A stretch of DNA of 8,053 nucleotides. Source: Treponema sp. Lineage in GTDB: Bacteria > Spirochaetota > Spirochaetia > Treponematales > Breznakiellaceae. The stretch covers positions 1-8,053 of the forward strand of contig JAITBO010000348.1 of NCBI GenBank assembly GCA_031283505.1, written 5' to 3'. The notes beneath the pieces were generated by a model, which saw nothing but the letters and a program-made list of their open reading frames with translations, ran no database searches and was not told the origin of the DNA. The position numbers were made by a program, and so were the translations under genes. Shown piece by piece: positions 1 to 6,418 of the stretch; within the stretch, counting starts at the first letter, position 1, and each line of letters begins with the position of its first letter.

Positions 1-435
1 AACCATTTTATAAAATCTGAAAAGGTCCTGGAGGTGTCTTTTTCCTTTGAAGCCTGCTCCGAGGCCCCGGGCTATGATAATGACTGGCCCAGCGATATTA
101 CGGTCTGGATAAATCACCAAGAGGTATTCACCTTCCGCAGCGCCGGAGATTATGGCGATAAACGGGGTATATACAACCCTGATTGGTGGCCGGACACTTC
201 CACCCAATATGGAGAACTCCACCGCCTGGAAATTTCCGCCCAGGGTTGTTTCGGTGACGGAAGGAAATCATCGGATCTAACACTGGGGGATATTGGTATC
301 TCCGAAAATGAATATATCTCATTTAAAATCGGGGTAAAAAAAGACAGTGAATATCCCGGCGGCTTGAACCTTTTTGGGGAACACTTCGGTAATTATCGCC
401 AGGATATTACGATGACTGCGAAATTGGAGCGATAA
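1..435 (+). CDS. C-terminal part of an ArsR-type winged-helix regulator with a C-terminal sensor-like domain (5' end outside window)
   Basis: The frame is open from base 1 to the TAA at 433-435, giving 144 residues with no start of its own, so the gene begins upstream. An internal GTG at 34 follows a GAG-rich stretch but sits inside the conserved domain and is unlikely to be the start. Visible motifs are ITVWINHQEVFTF, then NPDWWPDTSTQYG, then ISFKIGV, then GGLNLFGEHFGNY and QDI near the end. From memory of the family, this pattern (a VWIN strand, a Trp-rich NPxWWP turn, an ending GLNLFGxxFGNYxQDI) is the conserved C-terminal domain of roughly 300-residue HTH regulators annotated as ArsR family, in which a winged helix-turn-helix precedes a beta-rich domain. 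The DNA-binding half is not in the window, so the regulator call is inferred from this domain alone. Ligand and targets are unknown. Confidence 0.6.
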   Translation, partial: NHFIKSEKVLEVSFSFEACSEAPGYDNDWPSDITVWINHQEVFTFRSAGDYGDKRGIYNPDWWPDTSTQYGELHRLEISAQGCFGDGRKSSDLTLGDIGISENEYISFKIGVKKDSEYPGGLNLFGEHFGNYRQDITMTAKLER

Positions 436-536
436 CAGAGATATTAAGAAAAGGAACCCACATTGTTATATGCTTTTTACCACTGTCAACAAGTTAAGGA
501 TACCATATCCTACAGGAAACAAGTGGGGGGTAGCGG

Positions 537-560
537 AATAACCGCTTACGCGGTTATTTT
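537..560 (+). terminator. Hairpin with short T run, possible terminator of the ArsR-type gene
   Basis: A perfect 9-bp inverted repeat, AATAACCGC (537-545) and GCGGTTATT (550-558), encloses a TTAC loop and runs into TTTT (557-560). It lies about 100 bases after the stop of the upstream gene and about 110 bases before the QueG-like gene. The stem is only moderately GC-rich and the T run is short, so it may be a weak terminator, an attenuator or a protein-binding palindrome. The remaining DNA between 436 and 668 shows no convincing gene. Confidence 0.4.
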
Positions 561-668
561 CGGAGTTTGCGCATGGGGCGTCGTATTCTTTATCTTTCGG
601 AATCCGCGCGCTCCCCTTTTTAACTTTTTGACATGGAGCCGGTTTCAAAACGCGGTTAACGGGTTGGT

Positions 669-1619
669 ATGGAATCAGCAAAAACGAAAGAAGAAATTTG
701 CGGCGCCGCTCTGGATGCGGGGTTTGTCCGCGCCCGGATTCTTGCCCCTTTTGAGCCGGATTCCCGCTCCGGCGCGGGGCCGGGCCGCCCTGTTCCGGAC
801 AACCGCCGTCTAGGGGCGCCTTCCCTGTTGATGGCGGCTTTGCCCTATGGAAACCAGCCTCCGGACGGGGAAGCGTCCCCGGATCAGGCAATACCACCGG
901 GGGCCTGCGGTATTGCCTCCTTTGCCCGGCGGAACTACTACCGGGAAGCGGTCCTGCGCTTACAGATTCTGGCGGCGGATTTCCGTGCCCGCTACGGCGG
1001 AAGGCGTTCCGGTTACCGCATCTTCTGTAATTCACCTGTGCCGGAAAAACCGCCCGCTATCGCCTGCGGCCTGGGCGCTCCGGGGCGGAACAGCCTCGTC
1101 ATCACCCCGGAGGCGGGGTCCCTGGTTGTCATCGCCGCCATGACCCTGCCCATGGCGCTGGAAACGGACGGCCCGGTTGCCCCTGCCGCCGGGGACGAGG
1201 CGTTCCCCTTTTGCGGGGCCTGCTGCCGGGAACGGCCCCCCTGTAAGGCCGCCTGCCCTACGGGAGCTGTCCGGGGGGACGACACGATAGACACGGAACG
1301 GTGCATTCAATGGTATGCCTCGGGGAACGGCGCAACTGTACCGCCGGAGGTTGTCCGCCATTGGGGAAGGCGGCTTTACGGTTGTACGGCCTGCCAGGAT
1401 GCCTGCATCCGAAACCGTAGATACATTCCGCCGGCTCAGACCCGTGAAGGCCCGCTCCCGGCATATATGGACTGCCGGGAACTGATGGCGGCTTCGGACG
1501 AGGAACTAAACGCCCGGTTCAAAGGCACGGCTCTGGGGCTCTCCTGGCTGGGCCCCGAAGGGATCAGAAGGAACGCCCGGATCGCCTGGGAGCAAGACTG
1601 CGGTCAAACGCCCGGATAA
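669..1619 (+). CDS. QueG-like double [4Fe-4S] cluster protein (epoxyqueuosine reductase relative)
   Basis: This 316-residue soluble protein resembles epoxyqueuosine reductase, the cobalamin and double [4Fe-4S] enzyme that makes queuosine in tRNA. The N-terminal half has the family order: a SLLMAALPYG strand, FARRNYYRE (where QueG has YARGxDYH), NSPVPEK, then GLGAPGRNSLVITPE. The ferredoxin-like part has C182-x2-C185, then C192-x3-C196 followed by PTGA, then C212 and YGC239-x2-C242-x3-C246. That is enough for two clusters. The spacing between the second and third cysteines is longer than the usual x2. The usual D-S/T before P-V-x-E-R, which supplies the catalytic Asp, reads Asn121-Ser here, and the usual G-K-N reads G-R-N. 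It could be a divergent QueG or a related oxidoreductase of unknown substrate, so no gene symbol is given. ATG 669 is the only candidate start, because TAA at 657-659 closes the frame upstream; the ribosome site is weak. The gene ends 14 bases from a convergent lipoprotein gene. Confidence 0.75.
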   Translation: MESAKTKEEICGAALDAGFVRARILAPFEPDSRSGAGPGRPVPDNRRLGAPSLLMAALPYGNQPPDGEASPDQAIPPGACGIASFARRNYYREAVLRLQILAADFRARYGGRRSGYRIFCNSPVPEKPPAIACGLGAPGRNSLVITPEAGSLVVIAAMTLPMALETDGPVAPAAGDEAFPFCGACCRERPPCKAACPTGAVRGDDTIDTERCIQWYASGNGATVPPEVVRHWGRRLYGCTACQDACIRNRRYIPPAQTREGPLPAYMDCRELMAASDEELNARFKGTALGLSWLGPEGIRRNARIAWEQDCGQTPG

Positions 1620-1633
1620 GCCCGGAGAATCCG

Positions 1634-2221
1634 CTACTTCTTGGAAGATGTCTTTCTGACGCCCTGGGAAATCCGGTTCCTGATGTCGCTCAGGGCGGCT
1701 CTTGCGGCTTGCCCCTTTTCAAGAGCTTCCTGGGGCCTGGACGCAACGGCGGCCTCCGCCTGGGCAATGGCGCTGCGGACATCTTCTATGTCCCGGCTAA
1801 GGGCTTCGTAATCAAGATTAAGATTGTTTTGTTCCGCGTTGGAGAGAAGACCCTCGGTTTCGGCAAGAGAATTTTTTACCGAGGCGATCAAGCTGGCCGC
1901 TTCTTCCCTGGCCCGTTGTGCCGCAGCCCGTCCGTCGCTGATGGCTTTTTCGGCGGCGCTGACGGCTTCGGCGGCGTATGATTTGGCGGCGTCATACCGC
2001 TTGGCGTCTGCTTCCTGCTTCATCTTGAAAACAGCATCCCGGGCGCGGTTTAGGGAAGTTTCGCCAAAGGTTACGGCGTCGGGATCGTTTTCCGCACGAA
2101 TCAATGCCTCCGTAGCGGCTGCCATTTCTTCAGTTGGGGGCTTGGCGCATCCTCCCAGAAACATAATGCATCCCAAAACCGAAAGGCACATACACAGTTG
2201 TATAACTTGCTTTTTATTCAT
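1634..2221 (-). CDS. DUF4398-like lipoprotein, alanine-rich and helical
   Basis: This 195-residue exported lipoprotein starts MNKKQ, has a hydrophobic core, and carries a lipobox LGGC with the lipidated cysteine at residue 25. A second weaker match, VLGC, ends at C18, and spirochaetal lipoboxes are loose enough that either could be used. The mature part is almost entirely Ala/Glu/Arg/Lys-rich amphipathic helix with recurring A-x3-A-x6-A spacing and no cysteine, as in DUF4398 lipoproteins, which are small periplasmic coiled-coil proteins of unknown function. It ends in a basic tail, KTSSKK. On its own strand the start is preceded by AGGAG at seven bases from ATG, a strong ribosome site. It is transcribed divergently from the CHASE2 gene and converges on the QueG-like gene. 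The DUF4398 assignment rests on length, lipobox and helical repeat pattern. Confidence 0.8.
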   Translation of the reverse strand: MNKKQVIQLCMCLSVLGCIMFLGGCAKPPTEEMAAATEALIRAENDPDAVTFGETSLNRARDAVFKMKQEADAKRYDAAKSYAAEAVSAAEKAISDGRAAAQRAREEAASLIASVKNSLAETEGLLSNAEQNNLNLDYEALSRDIEDVRSAIAQAEAAVASRPQEALEKGQAARAALSDIRNRISQGVRKTSSKK

Positions 2222-2234
2222 CTTTTATCTCCTG

Positions 2235-2251
2235 TTATACTTAAAGTATAA
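2235..2251 (-). promoter_or_regulatory. 17-bp palindrome with possible -10 box upstream of the lipoprotein gene
   Basis: TTATACTT-A-AAGTATAA is a perfect palindrome about a central base, 13 bases before the lipoprotein start codon. Read on the minus strand it contains TATACT, a good -10 match (2245-2250 on the plus strand). The -35 region about 17 bp further out (2268-2273) is only A/T-rich. It may be a promoter with an embedded operator, or an operator in the leader. The element shows only symmetry and position; its function is inferred. Confidence 0.35.
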
Positions 2252-2323
2252 AACATTATGAACCTATTTTTTAATACCTCTGCTAAAAAATGGCGGCGGA
2301 TATTCCACCGGTAAAGCCGGAAT

Positions 2324-2342
2324 GAAATTCATCCGAAATTCA
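2324..2342 (+). promoter_or_regulatory. Direct repeat GAAATTCA x2 at 11-bp spacing before the CHASE2 gene
   Basis: GAAATTCA occurs at 2324-2331 and again at 2335-2342, exactly 11 bp apart (one helical turn), ending 14 bases before ATG 2357. Tandem 8-bp sites at 11-bp period are typical of OmpR/PhoB-type response-regulator binding sites. A small CCGG-TAAAG-CCGG hairpin (2308-2320) lies just upstream. No clear -10/-35 pair is visible for this gene, so the role is speculative. Confidence 0.25.
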
Positions 2343-2356
2343 GAATACCTAAAGTT

Positions 2357-4738
2357 ATGGCGGTATATCAAACATCTCAAAAAGCTCTTTTAAGGTTTCT
2401 CCTGTCTTTATGCGCCGCCGCCGGCGTCCTGATTTTCCTGTATTTTTACCTTTCCGGTCCCCGTTTGGGGCCTCATTATGATTATCTGATGCGTTACCGT
2501 TCTCCGCCGCCTGTTTCCCGCGAGTTGGCGATTATCGAGGTAGAGCCCGCCGCCAGCGGTTTTATTGAACCCGATGCCGCATCCGCTATCCTTATGACCC
2601 TGGCCGAATTGGATGTCCGCGGACTGGCGGTTCAGATTCCTGTTTTGGGGGTTTCCGAAGCTGGCAGTCCGGTGGAAAACGTCTTACCGGACCGGCTGGA
2701 TGAAGAATTTGCCCTTCTGGCCCGGAATATCGAAAATTTGTTCCAAGCCATTTTGATGGGGTCGGTTATGCCGGAGGAAGCGGAATACTACGTGGATAGC
2801 TTGATCGAGCTTTCGGAACGGGGAAAAGAACGGCTCCTTGCAGCCCTGGTTCGCAGGGACGATGCGGGAATGCGGCGTATGGAACAAGCGGCCTCCGTCC
2901 TGGGTAATGTGTGGGAAGCCGGAGATGTCCGCTTTTCTTCCGGCAAAACCCCGGTCCACGGTTCCGGTCTGTATTCCCGGTCAAGAGCCGATCCGGACGG
3001 AGTATTCCGCAGGATGTACCCTTTGGAGCCGGACCTCAGGCAAGGTCCCGGCAGGGCGGAGCACGTAGTTTACGCCATGCTGAACCGGTACCTGGGGCCG
3101 TCGGAGGTTGAATACCGGAACGGCGTCCCCCTGCTCCGTTTCAAGCGGGAAGGATTCCTCCGGGACATAGCCTTGGACAGCCGGGGGGCCATACTGATAG
3201 AACGCCCCCGAGGGGATGAAGGCTTCAGGCGGCTTTCCCCGGAGGTTTTTGCGGAATATGAAAAGGCGGACCGGGAACTCGCCCTTTTCCTGGATACCTT
3301 GAGGGAACAAGGCTATTTTGCCTATCTTGCGCCGGAAGCATACCCTACTATTTTATACCGTTATTCCTATATGCTCCGGGAGGAACTTCTTGAATATACA
3401 GGAGAAAATCCATTTGAGGACCTAAAAGTCCGGTGGCTTGACGCACGGTCCGGGTATTTACGGAGTCTGGCGGATTTTGTGAACGGGCCTTCGGAAGCAA
3501 ACCTGGTTATGAGCTACGAGGAACGCATCGCCGCTGAAAATATAGAGACTGCGGAACTGCGCCGGCTGGTTTCCCTGAGGAATGACCTTATTGCCACCTT
3601 TGCCGAATTCCGGGCAAAGTATGATGAATTTATCCGCATCCGGTCCGGCCTTTCCGCAGCCCTGGCAGGTTCTTTCTGCATTCTGGGACCTGCGGCGCCT
3701 GTTCCGGCGGCTTCCCCGGGGGCCGGGTCTTTGTTTTACGACGCCGGGGAACCGGTACCTTCGGACACAGAGGCTTCCGCCATTCTTGCAAACGCCATCC
3801 TGTCCGGCAGGGCCATTGCGGTTCCTTCGGGACAGTACATCCTTTTTTGGTCTTTGCTTATCGTCCTCCTCATCCTTTTTTTGATCAGAAAGCTGAATCC
3901 CCTTCCGGCTCTGATCCTGGGCTTCTTCATGACGAGCCTGGCGGCGGCGGTATTTTCCTGCGGGTTTATCTTTACCCAGTATTGGTTTGATCCCCTCATC
4001 CCGGCGGGAAGCGCTGCGGCGGGGGTACTTGTGTCTTTCCTGTATATCTTCTGCATGAAACGCCGGAATGAGGCGGTTATACGCAGGATCTACGGCGGCG
4101 CGGTCGGGCCGGTATACCTCAAGCGCCTTGTCCGTGCCGGACGGCCGCTGGCCGGAGAGACGATACCGGCCAAGGCCGCAATCGTGGCGATACGTCAAGG
4201 GGATCTCCTGACAGTCGAAAGTACCAAAGATCCTCTGGACAGCGCCGGAGGAATATTGACCTTTCGGGAAACGGCGGCGCGGCTTTTCAGGAAGGTTGGA
4301 GGCGCCGTTGTTGGGATAGACGGAGACCTGGCGTTGATTGCGTTCGGTTCGCCTTTGGAACGAATAGCCATGCGGCGTATGAAGATGGAAATACCTTACG
4401 ATGATGATAGTCAGGCCCTGGGCAGCCATAGTCCGGCAGCCAAGGCGGTAGGATTCATCCTGGACCTCCTAAAAGAAACTCCGGAAGCCTCCGCCTGGCG
4501 TTTTGGTATAGATGTTGGGGACTGCGCCTTTGGCTATTCAGAACTTTCGGGTTACGCCGCCTTTGGCCGCCCGATAGTCCGCGCCCGCATCCTCTCCGGC
4601 CTCGCTTCCCGCTACTACGCCCGCATCCTGGTCACCGCAAGGGTAAGCGAAAGCATAGACGGATTCCTGACCCGTAAGCTGGACGCTATTGCCGACACCG
4701 CAGGTAAGGAAACATTTTACGAAATACTCACCACCTGA
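2357..4738 (+). CDS. CHASE2-type membrane sensor with degenerate nucleotidyl-cyclase-like domain
   Basis: This 793-residue protein has the classic CHASE2 layout. A transmembrane helix lies at about 11-33. A large extracytoplasmic domain spans about 35-490, starting with the conserved HYDYLMRYR and LAIIEVE segments and containing charged helical stretches near 110-180 and 380-435. Three closely spaced membrane helices follow (about 495-510, 515-539, 546-567), then a cytoplasmic domain at about 604-793 matching the class III adenylate/guanylate cyclase fold. Cyclase landmarks kept are GGAVVGIDGD (648-657, with the second metal-type Asp657), FGSP (663-666) and GIDVG (717-721). The first metal Asp of the FADI motif appears to be Arg613, and the VNLAARL motif with catalytic Asn and Arg reads IVRARIL. 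It may therefore bind rather than make cyclic nucleotide, or act as a pseudo-enzyme partner. ATG 2357 is the only plausible start, since TAA at 2312-2314 closes the frame upstream; there is no clear Shine-Dalgarno site. A LacI-type gene follows after 63 bases. Confidence 0.8.
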   Translation: MAVYQTSQKALLRFLLSLCAAAGVLIFLYFYLSGPRLGPHYDYLMRYRSPPPVSRELAIIEVEPAASGFIEPDAASAILMTLAELDVRGLAVQIPVLGVSEAGSPVENVLPDRLDEEFALLARNIENLFQAILMGSVMPEEAEYYVDSLIELSERGKERLLAALVRRDDAGMRRMEQAASVLGNVWEAGDVRFSSGKTPVHGSGLYSRSRADPDGVFRRMYPLEPDLRQGPGRAEHVVYAMLNRYLGPSEVEYRNGVPLLRFKREGFLRDIALDSRGAILIERPRGDEGFRRLSPEVFAEYEKADRELALFLDTLREQGYFAYLAPEAYPTILYRYSYMLREELLEYTGENPFEDLKVRWLDARSGYLRSLADFVNGPSEANLVMSYEERIAAENIETAELRRLVSLRNDLIATFAEFRAKYDEFIRIRSGLSAALAGSFCILGPAAPVPAASPGAGSLFYDAGEPVPSDTEASAILANAILSGRAIAVPSGQYILFWSLLIVLLILFLIRKLNPLPALILGFFMTSLAAAVFSCGFIFTQYWFDPLIPAGSAAAGVLVSFLYIFCMKRRNEAVIRRIYGGAVGPVYLKRLVRAGRPLAGETIPAKAAIVAIRQGDLLTVESTKDPLDSAGGILTFRETAARLFRKVGGAVVGIDGDLALIAFGSPLERIAMRRMKMEIPYDDDSQALGSHSPAAKAVGFILDLLKETPEASAWRFGIDVGDCAFGYSELSGYAAFGRPIVRARILSGLASRYYARILVTARVSESIDGFLTRKLDAIADTAGKETFYEILTT

Positions 4739-4801
4739 GTTCTGATTTTTAACCGGATAAAATTTGTTTTCAAAATAAAAGATATATGTTTTAATTTGGC
4801 C

Positions 4802-5842
4802 ATGAGCACTATTAAGCAGATTGCGAAAATCGCAGGGGTAAGCCCAAGCACAGTTTCCAATGTCCTCCAGGGGCGTACCCACAAGATGTCCAAAGAAACC
4901 CTGGAACGGGTACGCCAGACGCTTAACGAAAACAACTATGTATCCAATATGAGCGGCAGGATGCTCGGACGATATGGCTCAAAGCTCATCGGGGTGGTGA
5001 TGAATTTTGACCGGCGGGACGAAGTTAACGCCATGCAGGATCCTTTTTTGGGCGGGATCATCGGGGATTTGGAGCACGAGATACGAAAAGCCGGGTATTT
5101 TATGATGCTTTATATTTCCTGCAATGTGGAAGAAAGCCTGAGAATGGCGGTGTCCTGGAATGTGGAGGGCCTTATAGCTACGGGGTGTAATGCCGGTAGC
5201 TGCCGCAAATTTATGGAACAGGCTCAGAAATTGCAGATACCTATAGCCTTTATTGACGGCTATTATTATGATGACGAATTCCCTTTTGTCAATACAGGGC
5301 TTCAGGATTGGGCGGGCGGTTATGTAATGACCAGGTATCTGATTCAACAGGGGCACAGGAAGATCGCTTTTTTGGCGGATGCCCGGGAGCCTATAGGGGT
5401 TGATTACGAACGTTTGCGGGGATGTAAGAAAGCCATGGAAAATCATGGGTTCTTTTTTGCCTCCGGAGATTACGTCTATTTAAGTTATAACGCCAGGGAA
5501 CGCCGCAAAATATTGAAAACTTTTATGAAGGAGCGGCTGCGTAATTATTCCGTCCTCTTTTTTGCGTCTGATTATCTGGCCTCCGAGGGCGTCAACTTGT
5601 TCCAGGACGAAGGCTTACAGGTTCCCCGGGATATATCTGTTGCGGGATTTGACGACAACATTTTTGCCCTTACGGTCCGGCCCCGGCTTACCACGATCAA
5701 ACAGGACATATCCCAAAAAGCATATTTTGCCGTACAGCAGGCGCTCGCCCTGATCCGGAAAGTCCCGCTGGAACCGGAGCAAAGGATAATCCGTCTGCCT
5801 GTGTCTCTGGTCATCAGGGACAGTGTGGCAACGGTCAACTAA
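4802..5842 (+). CDS. LacI-family transcriptional regulator
   Basis: This 346-residue DNA-binding regulator has the standard LacI/GalR build. The helix-turn-helix is at residues 3-24 (TIKQIAKIAGVSPSTVSNVL). The hinge region is around 47-60, followed by KLIGVV and a periplasmic-binding-protein-like sensor domain. Sensor landmarks are GHRKIAFL (184-191), ERLRGCKKA (203-211), ISVAGFDDN (278-286) and RPRLTTIKQD (293-302). Length and motif order are normal. I chose ATG 4802 over TTG 4796 because family members begin a few residues before the helix-turn-helix. Neither start has a clear Shine-Dalgarno sequence, and the upstream DNA is very A/T-rich (TAAAAT at 4758-4763 could be a -10). Family members usually bind a sugar or nucleoside and control adjacent uptake and catabolic genes. 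None is next to it here; downstream lies transposon debris, so the target genes may be elsewhere or lost. The ligand cannot be read from the sequence. Confidence 0.92.
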   Translation: MSTIKQIAKIAGVSPSTVSNVLQGRTHKMSKETLERVRQTLNENNYVSNMSGRMLGRYGSKLIGVVMNFDRRDEVNAMQDPFLGGIIGDLEHEIRKAGYFMMLYISCNVEESLRMAVSWNVEGLIATGCNAGSCRKFMEQAQKLQIPIAFIDGYYYDDEFPFVNTGLQDWAGGYVMTRYLIQQGHRKIAFLADAREPIGVDYERLRGCKKAMENHGFFFASGDYVYLSYNARERRKILKTFMKERLRNYSVLFFASDYLASEGVNLFQDEGLQVPRDISVAGFDDNIFALTVRPRLTTIKQDISQKAYFAVQQALALIRKVPLEPEQRIIRLPVSLVIRDSVATVN

Positions 5843-5882
5843 ACTGCCCCGGCGCGCACACCTCTCCTGTGCTCTAAACTTG

Positions 5883-6010
5883 AAAAAAACACCGTTTGAT
5901 AGGCTCACGCAAAAACAGCTTGACAAAATCGTTGATAAAAACAACAACCGACCGCGCAAGGTTTTATGCTGCCTGACTCCTTACGAATTTTTTCGCCGTA
6001 AAATTCGCAC
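5883..6010 (+). pseudogene. IS30-family transposase, C-terminal remnant
   Basis: In one frame the stretch reads KKTPFDRLTQKQLDKIVDK, then NNNRPRKVL, then LTPYEFF. The motif NNRPRK-x-L-x(3)-TPYE-x-F is the signature of the extreme C-terminus of IS30-family transposases, after the last part of the DDE catalytic domain. Nothing upstream of about 5883 matches the rest of the transposase: the catalytic domain and helix-turn-helix are missing, and the 40 bases before belong to the spacer after the LacI gene. After TPYEFF, the typical ending (VALQ) appears only in another frame (GCACTTCAA, about 6006-6014), suggesting a small indel. No terminal inverted repeat is visible, so this is a dead fragment. 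Confidence 0.7.
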
Positions 6011-6027
6011 TTCAAAAAAAATTCCGA

Positions 6028-6267
6028 GTGTCATTTACCATTGGATTAAAAGATAAAGAAGAAATCAATAAAACGTTTAACAAACTTGTTGAGAGTGGAG
6101 AGATTGAAATGAAACTTGGGAAAACGTTTTTCAGCGAATTATTCGGTATGGTAACTGATAAGTTTGGGATTATTTGGCAAATAAGTAAAATACCTGAGCC
6201 TGTTCCAAAAACGTGCGCGTTTAGCGCACAGTCAATTAGTTTTGAAACAGGCTCACCTGTCCAATAA
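6028..6267 (+). pseudogene. PhnB/YjdN-like VOC-fold protein, C-terminal fragment
   Basis: The reading frame from GTG 6028 to TAA 6265-6267 contains RVSFTIGLKDKEEINKTFNK, then LVESGEIEMKLGKTFF, then LFGMVTDKFGIIWQIS. This is the last beta-alpha-beta unit of PhnB/YjdN-like proteins of the glyoxalase/VOC superfamily, where the pattern is G-x-I/V-x-M-P-L-x-x-T-F-W-x-x-x-F-G-M-V-T-D-K-F-G-I-x-W. Usual length is 130-160 residues, so roughly the first half is missing. The break lies against the IS30 remnant. The tail after WQISKIP is encoded by a palindromic insert (6196-6254). Removing the insert and one copy of ACCT would restore a natural ending, KIPVQ-stop. It is unlikely to be functional. Confidence 0.65.
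6196..6254. repeat. 59-bp inverted-repeat mini-element flanked by 4-bp direct repeats
   Basis: GAGCCTGTTCCAAAA (6196-6210) is mirrored by TTTTGAAACAGGCTC (6240-6254), matching at 14 of 15 positions. Between them lies a second hairpin, GTGCGC (6213-6218) and GCGCAC (6224-6229) with loop GTTTA. The whole is bracketed by ACCT at 6192-6195 and 6255-6258, which looks like a target-site duplication. The insert plus one duplication is 63 bases, so it leaves the host VOC fragment in frame. It carries no gene of its own. It resembles a minimal non-autonomous palindromic element with ends like those of CTGTTTCAAAA-type IS families. Confidence 0.5.
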
Positions 6268-6268
6268 G

Positions 6269-6296
6269 ATTTTCACAAGTATAAGAAAGTGAAAAT
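6269..6296. repeat. AT-rich inverted repeat after the VOC fragment
   Basis: ATTTTCAC (6269-6276) and GTGAAAAT (6289-6296) form a perfect 8-bp stem with a 12-base loop immediately after the VOC-fragment stop codon. There is no T run after it on either strand, so it is not a canonical terminator. Confidence 0.35.
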
Positions 6297-6311
6297 ACTG
6301 TAGAGGAAAGC

Positions 6312-6350
6312 AAAAAACGGCGCATAAGTGGACGGTATGCGCAATTTTTT
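6312..6350. terminator. Bidirectional rho-independent terminator
   Basis: GCGCATA (6320-6326) and TATGCGC (6336-6342) form a perfect 7-bp stem with a 9-base loop. On the plus strand it is followed by AA and six Ts (6345-6350). On the minus strand it is followed by CG and six Ts, seen as the A run at 6312-6317. It can therefore stop transcription from either side. It separates the remnant region from the promoter of the secreted-protein genes. A diverged copy of the sequence lies at 7926-7962. Confidence 0.65.
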
Positions 6351-6372
6351 CAAATTTTTTTTGAAAATTATA

Positions 6373-6401
6373 TTGACACTAAAATGAAATCATCATAGAA
6401 T
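6373..6401 (+). promoter_or_regulatory. Sigma70-type promoter for the secreted-protein pair
   Basis: TTGACA (6373-6378) is a perfect -35 box. After a 17-bp spacer comes TAGAAT (6396-6401), a 5/6 match to the -10 consensus. A/T-rich tracts just upstream (6343-6372) could act as an UP element. The start of transcription would fall near 6408, about 36 bases before the ATG at 6444. It is the best promoter match I found in the window. Confidence 0.7.
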
Positions 6402-6418
6402 ATGGCAAATTATGCCAT
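6402..6418 (+). promoter_or_regulatory. Operator-like palindrome overlapping the transcription start
   Basis: ATGGCA-AATTA-TGCCAT is a perfect 6-bp inverted repeat beginning directly after the -10 box and covering the expected start site. This is the usual place for a repressor site. A second short hairpin, TGCGC-TAC-GCGCA (6418-6430), follows in the leader. No regulator is implicated; the element does not resemble the typical LacI-family operator closely. Confidence 0.35.

Noticed and set aside
628..656. TTGACA as a -35 box for the QueG-like gene
   Set aside because: At 17 bp spacing the -10 position reads CGCGGT, and the next A/T stretch is too close to the start codon.
463..813. TTG-started frame with AAGGA in front and a hydrophobic stretch (VIFGVCAWGVVFFIF)
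   Set aside because: It runs about 145 bases into the QueG-like gene in another frame, its second half is a plain shadow of that gene, and the first part crosses the hairpin at 537-560. No recognisable protein.
466..1035. Minus-strand frame of 189 codons opposite the QueG-like gene
   Set aside because: Arg/Pro-rich shadow of a GC-rich gene with no motif.
1709..2261. Plus-strand frames opposite the lipoprotein gene
   Set aside because: The minus strand has signal peptide, lipobox, ribosome site and repeat pattern; the plus frames have none of these.
3458..4429. Long minus-strand frame of 323 codons
   Set aside because: It is antisense to the well-supported CHASE2 gene, has a composition typical of a shadow frame (Arg/Gly/Pro-rich, no domain) and no ribosome site.
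5823..5882. Extension of the IS30 remnant upstream to the end of the LacI gene
   Set aside because: The frame is open, but residues before KKTPFDRL do not match the transposase and overlap the LacI C-terminus.
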